DNA of 64,000 bases from Rhizobium sp. BT04 (GCF_030053135.1 NZ_CP125652.1:2142001-2206000), one strand, 5' to 3'; positions 26,889 through 38,550 are shown, numbered from the stretch's first letter. The notes: a model not told the origin generated them from the sequence alone. Translations and numbers: made by a program.

Positions 26889-27872
26889 ATGACGATACTG
26901 GTGACGGGAAGTGCCGGCCATCTTGGCGAGGCGCTGATGCGCACTTTGAAGGCCGAAAGCCGATGGGTGCGCGGCATCGATATCAAGCCCTCGGCTTTTA
27001 CCGATATGGTCGGCTCGATCGGTGATCGCGCCTTCATCCGGCAAGCGATGTCAGGCATCAGCTGCGTCATCCATGCCGCGACGCTGCACAAGCCGCATGT
27101 GGCGACCCATGACAATCGCGATTTCCTCGACACCAATATCGCCGGCACGCTGAACCTGCTCGAAGCAGCCGTCGCCGCAGACGTCGCAAGCTTCGTCTTC
27201 ACCAGCACCACCAGCACCTTCGGTGCGGCTTTGACGCCGGCCGCCGGCGCACCGGCAGCATGGGTGACCGAGGACGTGCTGCCGGTCGCAAAAAACATCT
27301 ACGGTGTCACGAAGCTCGCCGCCGAAGGTCTGTGCGAACTCTTCGCCCGCAAGTCCGGCCTGCCGGTGATCATTCTCAGGACATCGCGTTTCTTTCCCGA
27401 AAACGACGACGATCCTGACATTCGCAGCGGCTATCCGGCGGAAAATGCCCAGGCCAACGAGCTTCTTCACCGCCGCGTCGATATCGCCGATGTGGCCGGC
27501 GCTCATCTGCTGGCGCTCGAAAAGGCGCCGGCAATCGGCTTCGGCCGCTACATCGTCTCCGCCACGACGCCGTTTCCGGCAAGCGATCTTGCCGCAATCA
27601 GGCACGACGCGCCTGCTGTCGTCGAACGGCTGTTCCCAGGTGCAGGCGCCCTCTATGCATCACGCGGCTGGAAGATGTTTCCAACGCTCGACCGTGTCTA
27701 TGTCAACGCGCGGGCAAGGCGGGAACTCGGCTGGCAGCCGCGATATGATTTCCGTTTCGTGCTCGATTGCCTGCGCGACAACAGGGAATGGCGCAGCCCT
27801 TTGGCGCTTGATGTCGGCTCGAAAGGTTACCACGACGTGGTCTTTGCTGAAGGGCCTTATCCCGTGGGATAG
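26889..27872 (+). CDS. NAD-dependent epimerase/dehydratase
   Basis: A 327-residue extended short-chain dehydrogenase. The cofactor loop is ILVTGSAGHLGEALMR, followed by ISCVIHAATLHKPHVATHDN, FVFTSTTSTFG and the catalytic YGVTK. The C-terminal region has the YVNARARRELGWQPRYDF segment of sugar-nucleotide epimerases. The actual sugar substrate is unknown. GGGAGGCGA precedes the start; an in-frame GTG three bases upstream is also possible. Confidence 0.87.
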   Translation: MTILVTGSAGHLGEALMRTLKAESRWVRGIDIKPSAFTDMVGSIGDRAFIRQAMSGISCVIHAATLHKPHVATHDNRDFLDTNIAGTLNLLEAAVAADVASFVFTSTTSTFGAALTPAAGAPAAWVTEDVLPVAKNIYGVTKLAAEGLCELFARKSGLPVIILRTSRFFPENDDDPDIRSGYPAENAQANELLHRRVDIADVAGAHLLALEKAPAIGFGRYIVSATTPFPASDLAAIRHDAPAVVERLFPGAGALYASRGWKMFPTLDRVYVNARARRELGWQPRYDFRFVLDCLRDNREWRSPLALDVGSKGYHDVVFAEGPYPVG

Positions 27873-28111
27873 GGCAGCAAGCTGGACTGCGGATAGGCGA
27901 AAGCCCGACATTCTCCCGGCATGGCCTTTTCGCTGCAAAGCGTCATCCAGATATCATGATGCTGTCATAAACCGTCTGAGGGGATATGGGGCGGCGAAAT
28001 CCAGGGCGTGTTCTGCCATCGGGAAATCGAATCCAGGGCCGGGGTGTCATTTGAAGCGGTGTCCAGCCCGGGCGGGCCGCTGCAGGAACGCTTTGACCGA
28101 GAGGGTATTTC

Positions 28112-29596
28112 ATGAAGAACATCAGATCATACGCGCGGCTGTTTGCCGCCATTATTGCGGCATCCGCCGCCATTCCGGCCGTCGCAAGTGCCGAGAATTC
28201 CGCCACTGTCGACGGCCTCGCCTTCGTCAACAAGGGCCTGGTCGGCATCGGCCGCATCCCGGCCAACCAGCGTGACAAATTCGGTGAGACCTTCGGTTCC
28301 GGCTCCGGCATGGCGATCGATTCCGCCGCCTGGAGCCGCGACGGCGCCAGCTACAAGGGCACGCTCTACCTGCTGCCAGACCGTGGCTATAACGCCGTCG
28401 GCACCGTCGACTATCGTCCGCGCCTGAACACCATCTCGATCGGCCTGACGCCGACCGCTCCGGGTGCGGCACCCGAGGCCGGCAAGGAACAGTCGGGCGT
28501 TGACGCAAAGCTCGTCGATTCCACGCCCTTCGTCGACGACAAAGGCGGCGACATGACCGGTCTCGACCCGGAATCCGGCGTCCGCCCCGCTGCCGGCAAT
28601 TTTCCGCCACTGCCGCAGGCGGTGAACGGCAAGATCGCCCTCGACAATGAAGCCATCATCCGCCTGGCCGACGGCACCATGTTCGTCAGCGACGAATACG
28701 GGCCTTATATCTACCACTTCTCGGCCGACGGCCGTCTGCTGTCTGCCACCCAGCCGCCGAAGGCGCTTTTGCCGATGCGCAAGGGCGCGTTGAGCTTTGC
28801 CTCCAACAATCCCGGCCCCCGCGCCTCCGCTCCGGACCCGAAGGATCCGGAGACCGGCCGCCAGAACAATCAGGGTCTCGAAGGCATGGCGATGACGCCT
28901 GATGGTAAGTTCATCATAGCAGTGCTGCAGTCGGCCGCCCGTCAGGACGGTGGCGATTCCAGTTCGACCCGCCAGAATACCCGCGCCATGGTCTATGACG
29001 CCGCCGATCTAAATCACCTGAAACTGGTGCACGAATATGTCGTGCCGCTGCCGGTGTTCAAGGACGCCAAGGACAAGACGACGATCGCCGCAGAGAGCGA
29101 AATCGTCGCCCTTTCCGACAAGACCTTCCTGATGCTCGCCCGCGACAGCGGCAACGGCCAGGGTCTGAAGGGCGATACCTCGCTCTACCGCAAGATCGAC
29201 ATCGCAGACCTTTCCAAGGCGACCGATATCGCCGGCAGCGATTTCGATGCAGGCAAGCCGATCGCGCCGAAGGGCGTCCTCGATCCGTCACTGACGCCGG
29301 CGACGCGGACACCACTCATCGACCTCAACGACAAGGCCGATCTCGCCCGCTTCGGCCTGCACAACGGCGCGCCGAACGACAAGAACAATCTGTCGGAAAA
29401 ATGGGAAGCCATGGGTCTGGCAAGCGTTCTCGACCCGAACCTGCCGGACGATTATTTCCTGTTCGTCGCTAATGACAACGACTTCCTCACACAGGATGGT
29501 TTCCAGGTGGGCGCCGCCTACAAGGCGGACGGTGGTGCCGATGTCGACACCATGTTCCAGGTCTTCCAGGTCACCCTTCCGGGCTTGAAGAAATAG
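28112..29596 (+). CDS. Exported esterase-like phytase-family protein
   Basis: A 494-residue periplasmic protein with a signal peptide (MKNIRSYARLFAAIIAASAA, cut near residue 27). It is a beta-propeller-like protein of the esterase-like phytase family: LDNEAIIRLADGTMFVSDEY, GPYIYHFSADGRLL, NQGLEGMAMTPDGKFIIAVL, and AAESEIVALSDKTFLMLARD are the recurring blade motifs with acidic residues. Relatives probably cleave phosphate or other esters; activity here is unproven. GAGGG precedes the ATG. It is followed by the 6S RNA candidate and zapA on the other strand. Confidence 0.82.
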   Translation: MKNIRSYARLFAAIIAASAAIPAVASAENSATVDGLAFVNKGLVGIGRIPANQRDKFGETFGSGSGMAIDSAAWSRDGASYKGTLYLLPDRGYNAVGTVDYRPRLNTISIGLTPTAPGAAPEAGKEQSGVDAKLVDSTPFVDDKGGDMTGLDPESGVRPAAGNFPPLPQAVNGKIALDNEAIIRLADGTMFVSDEYGPYIYHFSADGRLLSATQPPKALLPMRKGALSFASNNPGPRASAPDPKDPETGRQNNQGLEGMAMTPDGKFIIAVLQSAARQDGGDSSSTRQNTRAMVYDAADLNHLKLVHEYVVPLPVFKDAKDKTTIAAESEIVALSDKTFLMLARDSGNGQGLKGDTSLYRKIDIADLSKATDIAGSDFDAGKPIAPKGVLDPSLTPATRTPLIDLNDKADLARFGLHNGAPNDKNNLSEKWEAMGLASVLDPNLPDDYFLFVANDNDFLTQDGFQVGAAYKADGGADVDTMFQVFQVTLPGLKK

Positions 29597-29661
29597 CGGA
29601 TGCGTTGAAAATGGCGGACGCTGCAGCCGCGTTCGCCGTCTTCGTCGTGATGAAGAGGAAA

Positions 29662-29823
29662 GGTGCGATCCACGACCACCGATGGATGTTTACGATCCTG
29701 GGTGCCTACAAACGTAGGTGGGCGCCGTGTGTCCAGGCCCACGGGCCTGGCCAGGGACAGCTCCCTTTGGATCGAGTATGGCCCCAGGGATTGTGGTTCC
29801 TGTCGAGAGGCGCAGACCGCACC
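29662..29823 (-). ncRNA. ssrS: Probable 6S RNA
   Basis: On the minus strand, 67 bases after zapA, lies a 162-nt segment whose ends pair exactly: GGTGCGGTC with GATCGCACC (9 bp, one G-U). Inside are hairpins CCAGGCC/GGCCTGG and CCTAC/GTAGG and a further CGATCC/GGATCG helix, giving the long rod with a central opening expected of 6S RNA. 6S RNA binds the housekeeping RNA polymerase holoenzyme by mimicking an open promoter. Size and position after zapA match the known zapA-ssrS order. CTTATA at 29830-29835 is a fitting -10 box; no clear -35 is seen. The identification is by structure and synteny, not alignment. Confidence 0.75.
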
Positions 29824-29889
29824 GCGATATATAAGGACGTTTGCGCGGGCGCGCCAGTGGCGGCAGCAAGTCGTCCTTATTTAATTGAG

Positions 29890-30267
29890 TCAATTGAGTT
29901 CGGGGGCGGGCCGGCCGTTCAGTTTATCGGTAATGCCGCGAATGCGGGTTGAAACCTCGCTGAGCGCTGCCGCAAGATTTTCTTCGGTGCGCGCGGTGGC
30001 CGCAAGCACCGTGTCGCGGTTGCCGCGCAGCGACTCGAGTTCGGATTCCAGCCCGGCGACGCGGCGCGTCAGCTCGGCAATCTCGTCCATGACCATGATG
30101 CCGGCCATGACGGTGATCCTGAGATCGCCGATTTCACCGAACTGGGCCTTGAGATGGCCGACATAGCCGTCGAAGCGGTTGGCGAGATCGGTCAGGTGAT
30201 CCTCCTGCCCCTCCTCGCAAGCCATGCGATAGGCCTTGCCGTCGATCGTTACCGTCACCTGCGCCAT
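29890..30267 (-). CDS. zapA: Cell division protein ZapA
   Basis: A 125-residue cytoplasmic protein that bundles FtsZ filaments at the division site. It begins MAQVTVTIDGKAYRMACEEG, then YVGHLKAQFGEIGDLRITVM, the conserved ZapA dimer head, and continues into a long C-terminal coiled coil (DEIAELTRRVAGLESELESL). It starts 15 bases after the DUF4164 stop, in the same operon, and is followed by the 6S RNA candidate. Confidence 0.93.
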   Translation of the reverse strand: MAQVTVTIDGKAYRMACEEGQEDHLTDLANRFDGYVGHLKAQFGEIGDLRITVMAGIMVMDEIAELTRRVAGLESELESLRGNRDTVLAATARTEENLAAALSEVSTRIRGITDKLNGRPAPELN

Positions 30268-30282
30268 GCCAAACTCTTTCTA

Positions 30283-30555
30283 TCAGCGATCCAGAACCGC
30301 GCGGATCGTTTCCATAGCCGTCACCAGCCGCCGCGATACCTCGCGGTTGACCTCCTCCAGCCGGTTGGCGCGGAATTCCGCCTGGTCGAGTTCCTGCGCC
30401 AGCCGGGAGCGGTCGGCGTGCACGCGCCGCACCTCGCCTTCGATCTCGCCCTGCTCGCGCTGCCGCTCGACGCGCATGTCGACGGCGTTTTCGAGGCTCG
30501 AAATCGCCTGTCTCAATTCGTTGAGCGCTGCTTCCATGGTTTTGCCTGTGGGCAT
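30283..30555 (-). CDS. DUF4164 coiled-coil protein
   Basis: A roughly 90-residue, almost entirely helical protein (MEAALNELRQAISSLENAVD, RVHADRSRLAQELDQAEFRA), matching the alphaproteobacterial DUF4164 family found beside zapA. A role with ZapA in division is an inference from position. Several in-frame ATGs exist; I chose the one with GGAAAG about 5 bases upstream. A start at 30537 is also possible. Confidence 0.8.
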   Translation of the reverse strand: MPTGKTMEAALNELRQAISSLENAVDMRVERQREQGEIEGEVRRVHADRSRLAQELDQAEFRANRLEEVNREVSRRLVTAMETIRAVLDR

Positions 30556-30892
30556 CATGTCTTTCCGATTCCCGCACAGAATCCGCGAATCGGCACGCCG
30601 CGCCGATCCTGTGATTTCAAAAGGATATGCCGCTCGTAAACGGCGCGTCAATAAATCCTGTCACTTGCCCACCGACCTATCCTGTGGATGAGCACTTTAC
30701 ACGTGATCGCCATACGAGATTCGTCATTTGTACAATCGCCCGATCAAATGTCAAAAATCGCCGCTGCCTGCCCGGATTTGGCGTCCCATTTATTGACTTG
30801 CCAGCCCCAACTGCTATGTGTCTGCCGCTTTCACTCGATGGTCTTGGAGGCTCGAGGCCATCCCCCCGACACCCGGAACTTGCGGAAAAGCC
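30556..30892. other. Divergent control region between the zapA operon and tkt
   Basis: A 337-base gap with no supported gene. It holds a candidate tkt promoter near 30793-30820 and must also hold the promoter of the DUF4164-zapA operon, which I cannot pinpoint. No palindrome of note was found. Confidence 0.6.
30793..30820 (+). promoter_or_regulatory. Predicted promoter of tkt
   Basis: TTGACT at 30793-30798 and TATGTG at 30815-30820, 16 bases apart. The spacing and first box suit a rhizobial sigma-70 promoter; the second box is imperfect. It would give a leader of about 65 bases. Confidence 0.45.
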
Positions 30893-32866
<1,974 letters not shown>

Positions 32867-32941
32867 TGAGGGCGCCTTGAGGCGCTCTCCATCTCCTCAA
32901 TTCCAGGCCCTCTCTATCGGGCCCACCTCTATCGGGAGTGA

Positions 32942-33958
32942 ATGAACATGACAGTCAAGGTTGCCATCAACGGTTTCGGCCGCATCGGCCGTAACGTCCT
33001 TCGCGCCATCGTCGAATCCGGCCGCACCGACATCGAAATCGTCGCCATCAACGACCTCGGCCCGGTCGAAACCAACGCTCACCTGCTGCGCTACGACTCG
33101 ATCCACGGCCGTTTCCCGGCAACCGTGAAGGTCGAAGGTGACACGATCATCGTCGGCAACGGCAAACCGATCAAGGTTACGGCGATCAAGGATCCGGCAA
33201 CGCTGCCGCACCGCGAGCTCGGCGTCGACATCGCCATGGAATGCACCGGCATCTTCACCGCCCGCGACAAGGCCGCCGCTCATCTGACGGCCGGCGCCAA
33301 GCGCGTCATCGTCTCGGCTCCCGCCGATGGCGCCGACCTGACCGTCGTCTTCGGCGTCAACCATGACCAGCTCACCAAGGAGCACCTGGTCGTCTCCAAC
33401 GCCTCCTGCACCACCAACTGCCTGGTGCCGGTCGTGAAGGTTCTCGACGACGCCGTCGGCATCGACCACGGCTTCATGACCACCATCCACTCCTACACCG
33501 GCGACCAGCCGACGCTCGATACGATGCACAAGGACCTGTATCGCGCCCGCGCCGCTGCCCTTTCGATGATCCCGACCTCGACGGGTGCAGCCAAGGCCGT
33601 CGGCCTCGTTCTGCCGCATCTGAAGGGCAAGCTCGACGGCACCTCGATCCGCGTTCCGACCCCGAACGTCTCGGTCGTCGACTTCAAGTTCGTCGCCAAG
33701 AAGGCGACCAGCGTCGGCGAAATCAACGAAGCCATCAAGGCTGCGGCAGACGGCAAGCTGAAGGGCATCCTCGGCTACACCGACGAGCCGCTGGTCTCCC
33801 GTGACTTCAACCACGACAGCCACTCCTCGATCTTCGCAACCGACCAGACCAAGGTCATGGAAGGCAACTTCGTGCGCGTGTTGTCGTGGTACGACAACGA
33901 GTGGGGCTTCTCCAGCCGCATGTCCGACACCGCCGTCGCGTTTGCCAAGCTCATCTAA
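32942..33958 (+). CDS. gap: Glyceraldehyde-3-phosphate dehydrogenase, type I
   Basis: A 338-residue glycolytic/gluconeogenic enzyme. It has the NAD loop [17 protein letters not shown], the catalytic cysteine in [14 protein letters not shown], the phosphate site [20 protein letters not shown] and the closing [12 protein letters not shown]. The residue after the second strand (AINDLGP) is Asp, which favours NAD. Two in-frame ATGs lie six bases apart; GGGAG precedes both. A strong terminator follows, so tkt and gap form a unit ending here. Confidence 0.97.
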   Translation: MNMTVKVAINGFGRIGRNVLRAIVESGRTDIEIVAINDLGPVETNAHLLRYDSIHGRFPATVKVEGDTIIVGNGKPIKVTAIKDPATLPHRELGVDIAMECTGIFTARDKAAAHLTAGAKRVIVSAPADGADLTVVFGVNHDQLTKEHLVVSNASCTTNCLVPVVKVLDDAVGIDHGFMTTIHSYTGDQPTLDTMHKDLYRARAAALSMIPTSTGAAKAVGLVLPHLKGKLDGTSIRVPTPNVSVVDFKFVAKKATSVGEINEAIKAAADGKLKGILGYTDEPLVSRDFNHDSHSSIFATDQTKVMEGNFVRVLSWYDNEWGFSSRMSDTAVAFAKLI

Positions 33959-33983
33959 GAGCCTGACTATCGACGATCGCAAG

Positions 33984-34006
33984 CGGCCCGGGAAACCGGG
34001 CCGTTT
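33984..34006 (+). terminator. Rho-independent terminator of gap
   Basis: CGGCCCGG and CCGGGCCG form an exact 8-bp stem around GAAA, followed by TTTTG. It is 25 bases after the gap stop. Confidence 0.9.
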
Positions 34007-34183
34007 TGTTATACGCGCTCATGTCGCATCATTTCCCATTTCCAGCACCGGATCTGGTAGGATAAGCGGCCTTGGGCATACGACATGCACAGACCGCCAG
34101 TAGCCTCGGCTCCGAAGCCGGCCACGGCGTCATCGATAACCCCTGCAGCCGCATCGCCGTCTGGGGGAGATAAAGAGAGATGG

Positions 34184-34498
34184 ATGGATTACTTTACCGT
34201 TGAAATCGCCGGCCGTGCCGTTGCCAGCTTTCGCTCCGAAAATGACGAGGAAGCGACGCATTTCTTCGAGGCGGAGGATTTTCGAGACGATCTGACCATC
34301 CTGGAGTCCGAAGGCAAGCCCCTTTGGGACCGCAAGGCGAGCCTGAGTTTGCGCAAGGCGACCGCCGAGGAAGCAAGCGAAGTCGAGCACGCCTATGAAT
34401 TCGACGATGATCCCGAACGGACGATCGAGGACGAATTCGTCGTTTTCCTGGTTCCGGTCGCGGATCTCACCGACGAGGGCGACGACACGGAAGACTGA
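34184..34498 (+). CDS. Small acidic protein of unknown function
   Basis: A 104-residue, strongly acidic cytoplasmic protein (many Glu/Asp, ending DEGDDTED). It starts MDYFTVEIAGRAVASFRSEN and looks like a small alpha/beta protein; I do not recognise a family. The open frame runs upstream to 34085, but ATG 34184 follows a purine-rich AGAGAGA site. It lies between gap and pgk with a terminator before it, so it has its own promoter. Confidence 0.68.
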   Translation: MDYFTVEIAGRAVASFRSENDEEATHFFEAEDFRDDLTILESEGKPLWDRKASLSLRKATAEEASEVEHAYEFDDDPERTIEDEFVVFLVPVADLTDEGDDTED

Positions 34499-34686
34499 CC
34501 GGCGATCCGCATCTTTTTCCGGTTCCCGCCACATCGAAGCGACGGGTTCGATGTGGCGTTGCCGCTTGCAGAACAAGATGGCGGTGCAGTCGCGTCACGG
34601 ATTGGCCATCCGCTGGCCAGGCGTGATAGATTGAGGACATCCACAGCGCGGCATAATGGCTGAAATGATCCAAGCGGAGGTGATAA

Positions 34687-34866
34687 ATGGCAGAGGCACA
34701 GAAACGCTTGTCCCACACCACCCTCAAGCGGCGGCAGCGGTTTCACCCCAAGCGGGACGTCAGGCCTGCCGTTCTGGCAAAGGCCAATCGTCTGGTCGTC
34801 TGGTTCGCCGCGTTCATCGGCCTCTCGTTTCTCGCCATCGTCATACTTCAGGCCGTGTTGGGATAG
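34687..34866 (+). CDS. 59-residue single-span membrane protein
   Basis: A short gene with an ideal ribosome site, GGAGGTGATAA, ending just before ATG 34687. The product has a basic N-terminus (AQKRLSHTTLKRRQRFHPKR) and one hydrophobic segment at about residues 37-57 (VVWFAAFIGLSFLAIVILQA), so it should sit in the inner membrane with its N-terminus in the cytoplasm. No family recognised. The perfect Shine-Dalgarno site and the charge/hydrophobic layout are the reasons to call it real. Confidence 0.7.
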   Translation: MAEAQKRLSHTTLKRRQRFHPKRDVRPAVLAKANRLVVWFAAFIGLSFLAIVILQAVLG

Positions 34867-35332
34867 CAGAGCAACGACTGGCCCTTCTGGCACAAATCCA
34901 CAGCCGGTTGCGCGCGCGCGACCGCCGGCATTTCCTACCCGCGAAAAATCTCCGCAGTCCACATCCGCGCCTGCAATCCACTCCTAGTCATTGGACTGGT
35001 CAAACGGGCCGCGTGAACGCAGGAGCCTGTCTTATCCTGTTGCCGTTGCAGATGCCGGCAGGAAATATTCGTGCCTTTCTCTTTTGCCCTGCTCTCGCCT
35101 GATTTTCCTATACATTCTTTATAGAGAATTTCTCCCGTAGCATTCCAAGTCGGTTGGCCGTCCGGCAGCCGTTCAGCAGCATGATGCAGCGTCGCGACGA
35201 GGTTAAGCCGCAAGGCCTACCCTTCTCTGGCGTTTTGCCGTTTACTGATGGACCGCCGCGCGTGAGGGAGAGTTTGGAATTCAGGCGGCTCGGTCCGGGT
35301 GGCCGCCAAGCAGTCGTTGGAAAGGGGTGGGC
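34867..35332. other. 466-base noncoding region before the antiporter gene
   Basis: No convincing gene. A possible promoter is TTGCCC at 35084-35089 with CTATAC at 35108-35113, 18 bases apart. A hairpin GGCGGC/GCCGCC at 35284-35307 lies some 25 bases before the antiporter start and could affect its translation. The leader from that promoter would exceed 200 bases, long for a rhizobial transporter. Confidence 0.5.
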
Positions 35333-37207
35333 ATGGAAGCGTTCTACATCGTGGTGCTGGTCTCGACGGCGCTCGTGCTTCTTGCCGCTTTTTCAAGCCT
35401 GCTCGCCTTTCGCTTCGGCGCCCCCCTGCTGCTGCTTTTCCTGATGATCGGCCTTGCCGCCGGTGTCGACGGCCTCGGCATCGAGTTCAGCAACAATTAC
35501 CTCGCCTATATTCTCGGCTCCATCGCGCTGGCCGTCATCCTGTTTGATTCCGGCTTCGGCACCCCGATGCAGGCCTTTCGGCTGGCGGCCGTGCCCTCGC
35601 TGGCGCTCGCCTCGGTCGGCGTGCTGATCACCGCCTCGCTCTTTGCCTTCGCCGCCATGTGGCTTTTGAATTTCACCTGGCTGGAAGGCCTGCTGCTCGG
35701 CTCGATCGTCGCATCGACGGATGCCGCCGCCGTCTTCTTCCTGCTGCGCATCGGCGGCATCAATATCCGCGACAAGGTGCGCTCGACGCTGGAGGTCGAA
35801 TCCGGCACCAACGATCCGATGGCGATCTTCCTCACCATCGCCCTTGTCGAGGTGCTGGCGAGCGGCGAGCGGTATGCCGGCATCAATATCGGCATGCTCG
35901 CCATGTTCGTGCAGCAGATGGGCCTCGGCGTCATTCTCGGCCTGCTCGGTGGCATGATGATCGTGCTGATCGTCAGCAAGCTCGATACCGATCGCGGCCT
36001 GACGCCGATCTTCGTGCTGGCGCTCGCCCTTCTCGTCTTCTCCTTCACCGGTGCTGTCGGCGGCAGCGGTTTCCTCGCCGTCTATGTCGCCGGCATCTAC
36101 GCCGGAAACCGCAAGATGCAGGCGATCGGCACCATCAAGCGCTTCCAGGACGGCATGACCTGGCTGGCGCAGATCATCATGTTCCTTGTGCTCGGCCTGC
36201 TCGCCACGCCGTCGCAATTCCCTGCGATCATTGTCCCGGCCATTCTGCTTGCGCTCTTCCTGATCTTCGTCGCCCGACCCTTAGCAGTCTGGCTGTCGCT
36301 GCTTCCCTTCGATTATACGCAGCAGGAGATCGGCTTCGTTGCCTGGGTCGGCCTGCGCGGCGCCGTCTCCATCCTGCTGGCCATCATGCCGATCCTCGGC
36401 GGGCTCCCGAATGGTCAGATCTATTTCAACACGGCCTTCATCATCGTGCTGGTCTCCCTCCTCCTCCAGGGCTGGACGATCAAGCCCGTCGCCAAGAAGC
36501 TCGGCCTGATCATTCCACCGCGCATCGGCGCGGTCGACAAGGTCGAGGTCGACCTGCCGGGCGCGGCCAACCACGAGCTGCTCTCATACCGCGTCATCAA
36601 GGATAGCCCGGTGCTGCGCGGCGAGCGCATTCCGCGCTGGGCGACACCCTCGCTCGTCATCCGTGACGGCAAATCGATGCGCTACCAATATGCCGGGCGG
36701 CTGCGCGAGCACGATCTCGTCTATCTCTTCATCGTACCGAGTTATTCCCGCCTGCTCGACCGGCTGTTCGCCAGCCGTGCGCCGGTCGATGAGGACGATG
36801 CCGAATTCTTCGGGGCTTTCGCACTCTCCCCGGCCCGCCCCGCCGCGGATCTCGACGCCGCCTATGGTCCCGGCCTACTCAACGAATCCGAAAAGGGCCT
36901 GACGATCGCCGAGCTGATGCGGCAGCGCCTCGGCGGCAAGGCCGATTATGCCGACCGCGTCCGCCTCGGCTCGATCATTCTCATCGTTCGCGATCTCGAC
37001 GAGCACGACCACATCACCTCCGTCGGCATGTCGCTCGAAGCCGTTGAACCGGCGATCACGCTGCCGATCTTCATCAATCTCAAGGAGATCATTCAGCGCA
37101 TCCGCGACCGGCTGAACGGGCGCCGGAACCGTGAAATCAAGACCTCCGAAAGCGCATCGAAAGCCACGGCCGGACGCGACGAAGGCACACACGAAAACGG
37201 CCGTTGA
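35333..37207 (+). CDS. Potassium/proton antiporter, CPA1 family (NhaP2/CvrA)
   Basis: A 624-residue inner-membrane antiporter. About 12 membrane helices fill residues 1-400 (transport motif GSIVASTDAAAVFFLLRIGG, SGTNDPMAIFLTIALVEVLA with the paired Asn-Asp typical of electroneutral CPA1 exchangers). A TrkA_C/RCK_C-type domain follows (about 405-485, DLPGAANHELLSYRVIKDSP, LVYLFIVPSYSRLL), then a CorC-like domain (about 520-600). This domain order is that of bacterial K+/H+ antiporters NhaP2. ATG 35333 has AAAGGGG upstream; a GTG two codons earlier is also in frame. It is followed closely by pgk, which seems to have its own promoter. Confidence 0.9.
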   Translation: MEAFYIVVLVSTALVLLAAFSSLLAFRFGAPLLLLFLMIGLAAGVDGLGIEFSNNYLAYILGSIALAVILFDSGFGTPMQAFRLAAVPSLALASVGVLITASLFAFAAMWLLNFTWLEGLLLGSIVASTDAAAVFFLLRIGGINIRDKVRSTLEVESGTNDPMAIFLTIALVEVLASGERYAGINIGMLAMFVQQMGLGVILGLLGGMMIVLIVSKLDTDRGLTPIFVLALALLVFSFTGAVGGSGFLAVYVAGIYAGNRKMQAIGTIKRFQDGMTWLAQIIMFLVLGLLATPSQFPAIIVPAILLALFLIFVARPLAVWLSLLPFDYTQQEIGFVAWVGLRGAVSILLAIMPILGGLPNGQIYFNTAFIIVLVSLLLQGWTIKPVAKKLGLIIPPRIGAVDKVEVDLPGAANHELLSYRVIKDSPVLRGERIPRWATPSLVIRDGKSMRYQYAGRLREHDLVYLFIVPSYSRLLDRLFASRAPVDEDDAEFFGAFALSPARPAADLDAAYGPGLLNESEKGLTIAELMRQRLGGKADYADRVRLGSIILIVRDLDEHDHITSVGMSLEAVEPAITLPIFINLKEIIQRIRDRLNGRRNREIKTSESASKATAGRDEGTHENGR

Positions 37208-37211
37208 ACGC

Positions 37212-37239
37212 CTTGCGTCTCGAATGATCCTTGCTATGG
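37212..37239 (+). promoter_or_regulatory. Predicted promoter of pgk
   Basis: CTTGCG at 37212-37217 and CTATGG at 37234-37239 with 16 bases between, in the 69-base gap between the antiporter and pgk. Both boxes are one or two bases from the rhizobial consensus. Confidence 0.45.
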
Positions 37240-37276
37240 TCGGCGCGACTTCCGCCAACCAAGACTGGATCTCCCC

Positions 37277-38479
37277 ATGCCTTCTTTCAAGACCCTCGAC
37301 GATCTCACAGACATCCGCGGCAAGCGCGTTCTCGTCCGCGTCGACCTCAATGTTCCGGTCAAGGACGGCAAGGTCACCGATACGACGCGCATCGAGCGTG
37401 TGGCGCCGACGATCCTCGAACTGTCCAACAAGGGCGCCAAGGTCATCCTGCTGGCCCATTTCGGCCGACCGAAGGACGGGCCCTCGCCCGACCTGTCGCT
37501 GTCGCTGATCGCCCCTTCCGTCGAGGAAGTGCTTGATCACGCAGTGCTGACGGCCGCCGATTGCATCGGCGAAGCCGCCGCTTCCGCCGTCGCGGCGATG
37601 AAGGACGGCGATATTCTGCTTCTGGAAAACACCCGTTTCCACAAGGGCGAGGAAAAGAACGATCCTGACTTCACCAAGGCGCTTGCCGCCAACGGCGATG
37701 TCTATGTCAACGACGCCTTCTCCGCCGCCCACCGCGCCCATGCCTCGACCGAGGGCCTTGCTCACCACCTGCCGGCCTATGCCGGCCGCACCATGCAGGC
37801 CGAGCTGGAGGCGCTGGAAAAGGGCCTCGGCGATCCGGCCCGCCCCGTCGTCGCAATCGTCGGCGGCGCCAAGGTGTCCACCAAGATCGACCTCCTGATG
37901 AACCTGGTGAAGAAGGTCGATGCGCTCGTCATCGGCGGCGGCATGGCCAATACCTTCATCGCCGCCCGCGGCACCAATGTCGGCAAGTCGCTCTGCGAGC
38001 ATGATCTCGCCGAAACCGCCAAGCAGATCATGATCGAGGCCGCGACTGCCGGCTGCGCCATCATCCTGCCGGAAGACGGCGTCGTTGCCCGCGAGTTCAA
38101 GGCAGGTGCCGCCAACGAGACGGTCGATATCAACGCCATTCCGGCCGATGCCATGGTGCTCGACGTCGGTACCAAATCCGTCGAAGCCATCAACAGCTGG
38201 ATCGAGCGCGCGGCGACCCTAGTCTGGAACGGCCCGCTTGGCGCCTTCGAGATCGAGCCCTTCGATGCCGCAACCGTCGCTGCCGCGAAATACGCCGCCG
38301 GACGCACCACGGCCGGCAAGCTCACCTCCGTTGCCGGCGGCGGTGACACCGTCTCTGCCCTGAACCATGCCGGCGTCGCCGACGATTTCACCTATGTCTC
38401 CACGGCCGGCGGCGCCTTCCTCGAATGGATGGAAGGCAAGGAGCTTCCCGGCGTCGCCGTTCTCAATGCGAGCAGATAA
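37277..38479 (+). CDS. pgk: Phosphoglycerate kinase
   Basis: A 400-residue glycolytic kinase that interconverts 1,3-bisphosphoglycerate and 3-phosphoglycerate. N-domain substrate residues are in [20 protein letters not shown] and [26 protein letters not shown] and [15 protein letters not shown]; the nucleotide site appears in [20 protein letters not shown] and the C-terminal [16 protein letters not shown]. It belongs to a loose gap-pgk-fbaB cluster, but each gene seems to have separate control signals. Confidence 0.97.
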   Translation: MPSFKTLDDLTDIRGKRVLVRVDLNVPVKDGKVTDTTRIERVAPTILELSNKGAKVILLAHFGRPKDGPSPDLSLSLIAPSVEEVLDHAVLTAADCIGEAAASAVAAMKDGDILLLENTRFHKGEEKNDPDFTKALAANGDVYVNDAFSAAHRAHASTEGLAHHLPAYAGRTMQAELEALEKGLGDPARPVVAIVGGAKVSTKIDLLMNLVKKVDALVIGGGMANTFIAARGTNVGKSLCEHDLAETAKQIMIEAATAGCAIILPEDGVVAREFKAGAANETVDINAIPADAMVLDVGTKSVEAINSWIERAATLVWNGPLGAFEIEPFDAATVAAAKYAAGRTTAGKLTSVAGGGDTVSALNHAGVADDFTYVSTAGGAFLEWMEGKELPGVAVLNASR

Positions 38480-38516
38480 TTGCAAAGCCTGATTTGACAG
38501 GTTTTACATGCGGATA

Positions 38517-38550
38517 GACCGCGGAGGCCAAGCGCTTTTCGCGGTCTTTT
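38517..38550 (+). terminator. Probable terminator of pgk
   Basis: GACCGCG (38517-38523) and CGCGGTC (38540-38546) pair across a 16-base loop that holds a smaller inner pairing; TTTTG follows. Confidence 0.65.
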
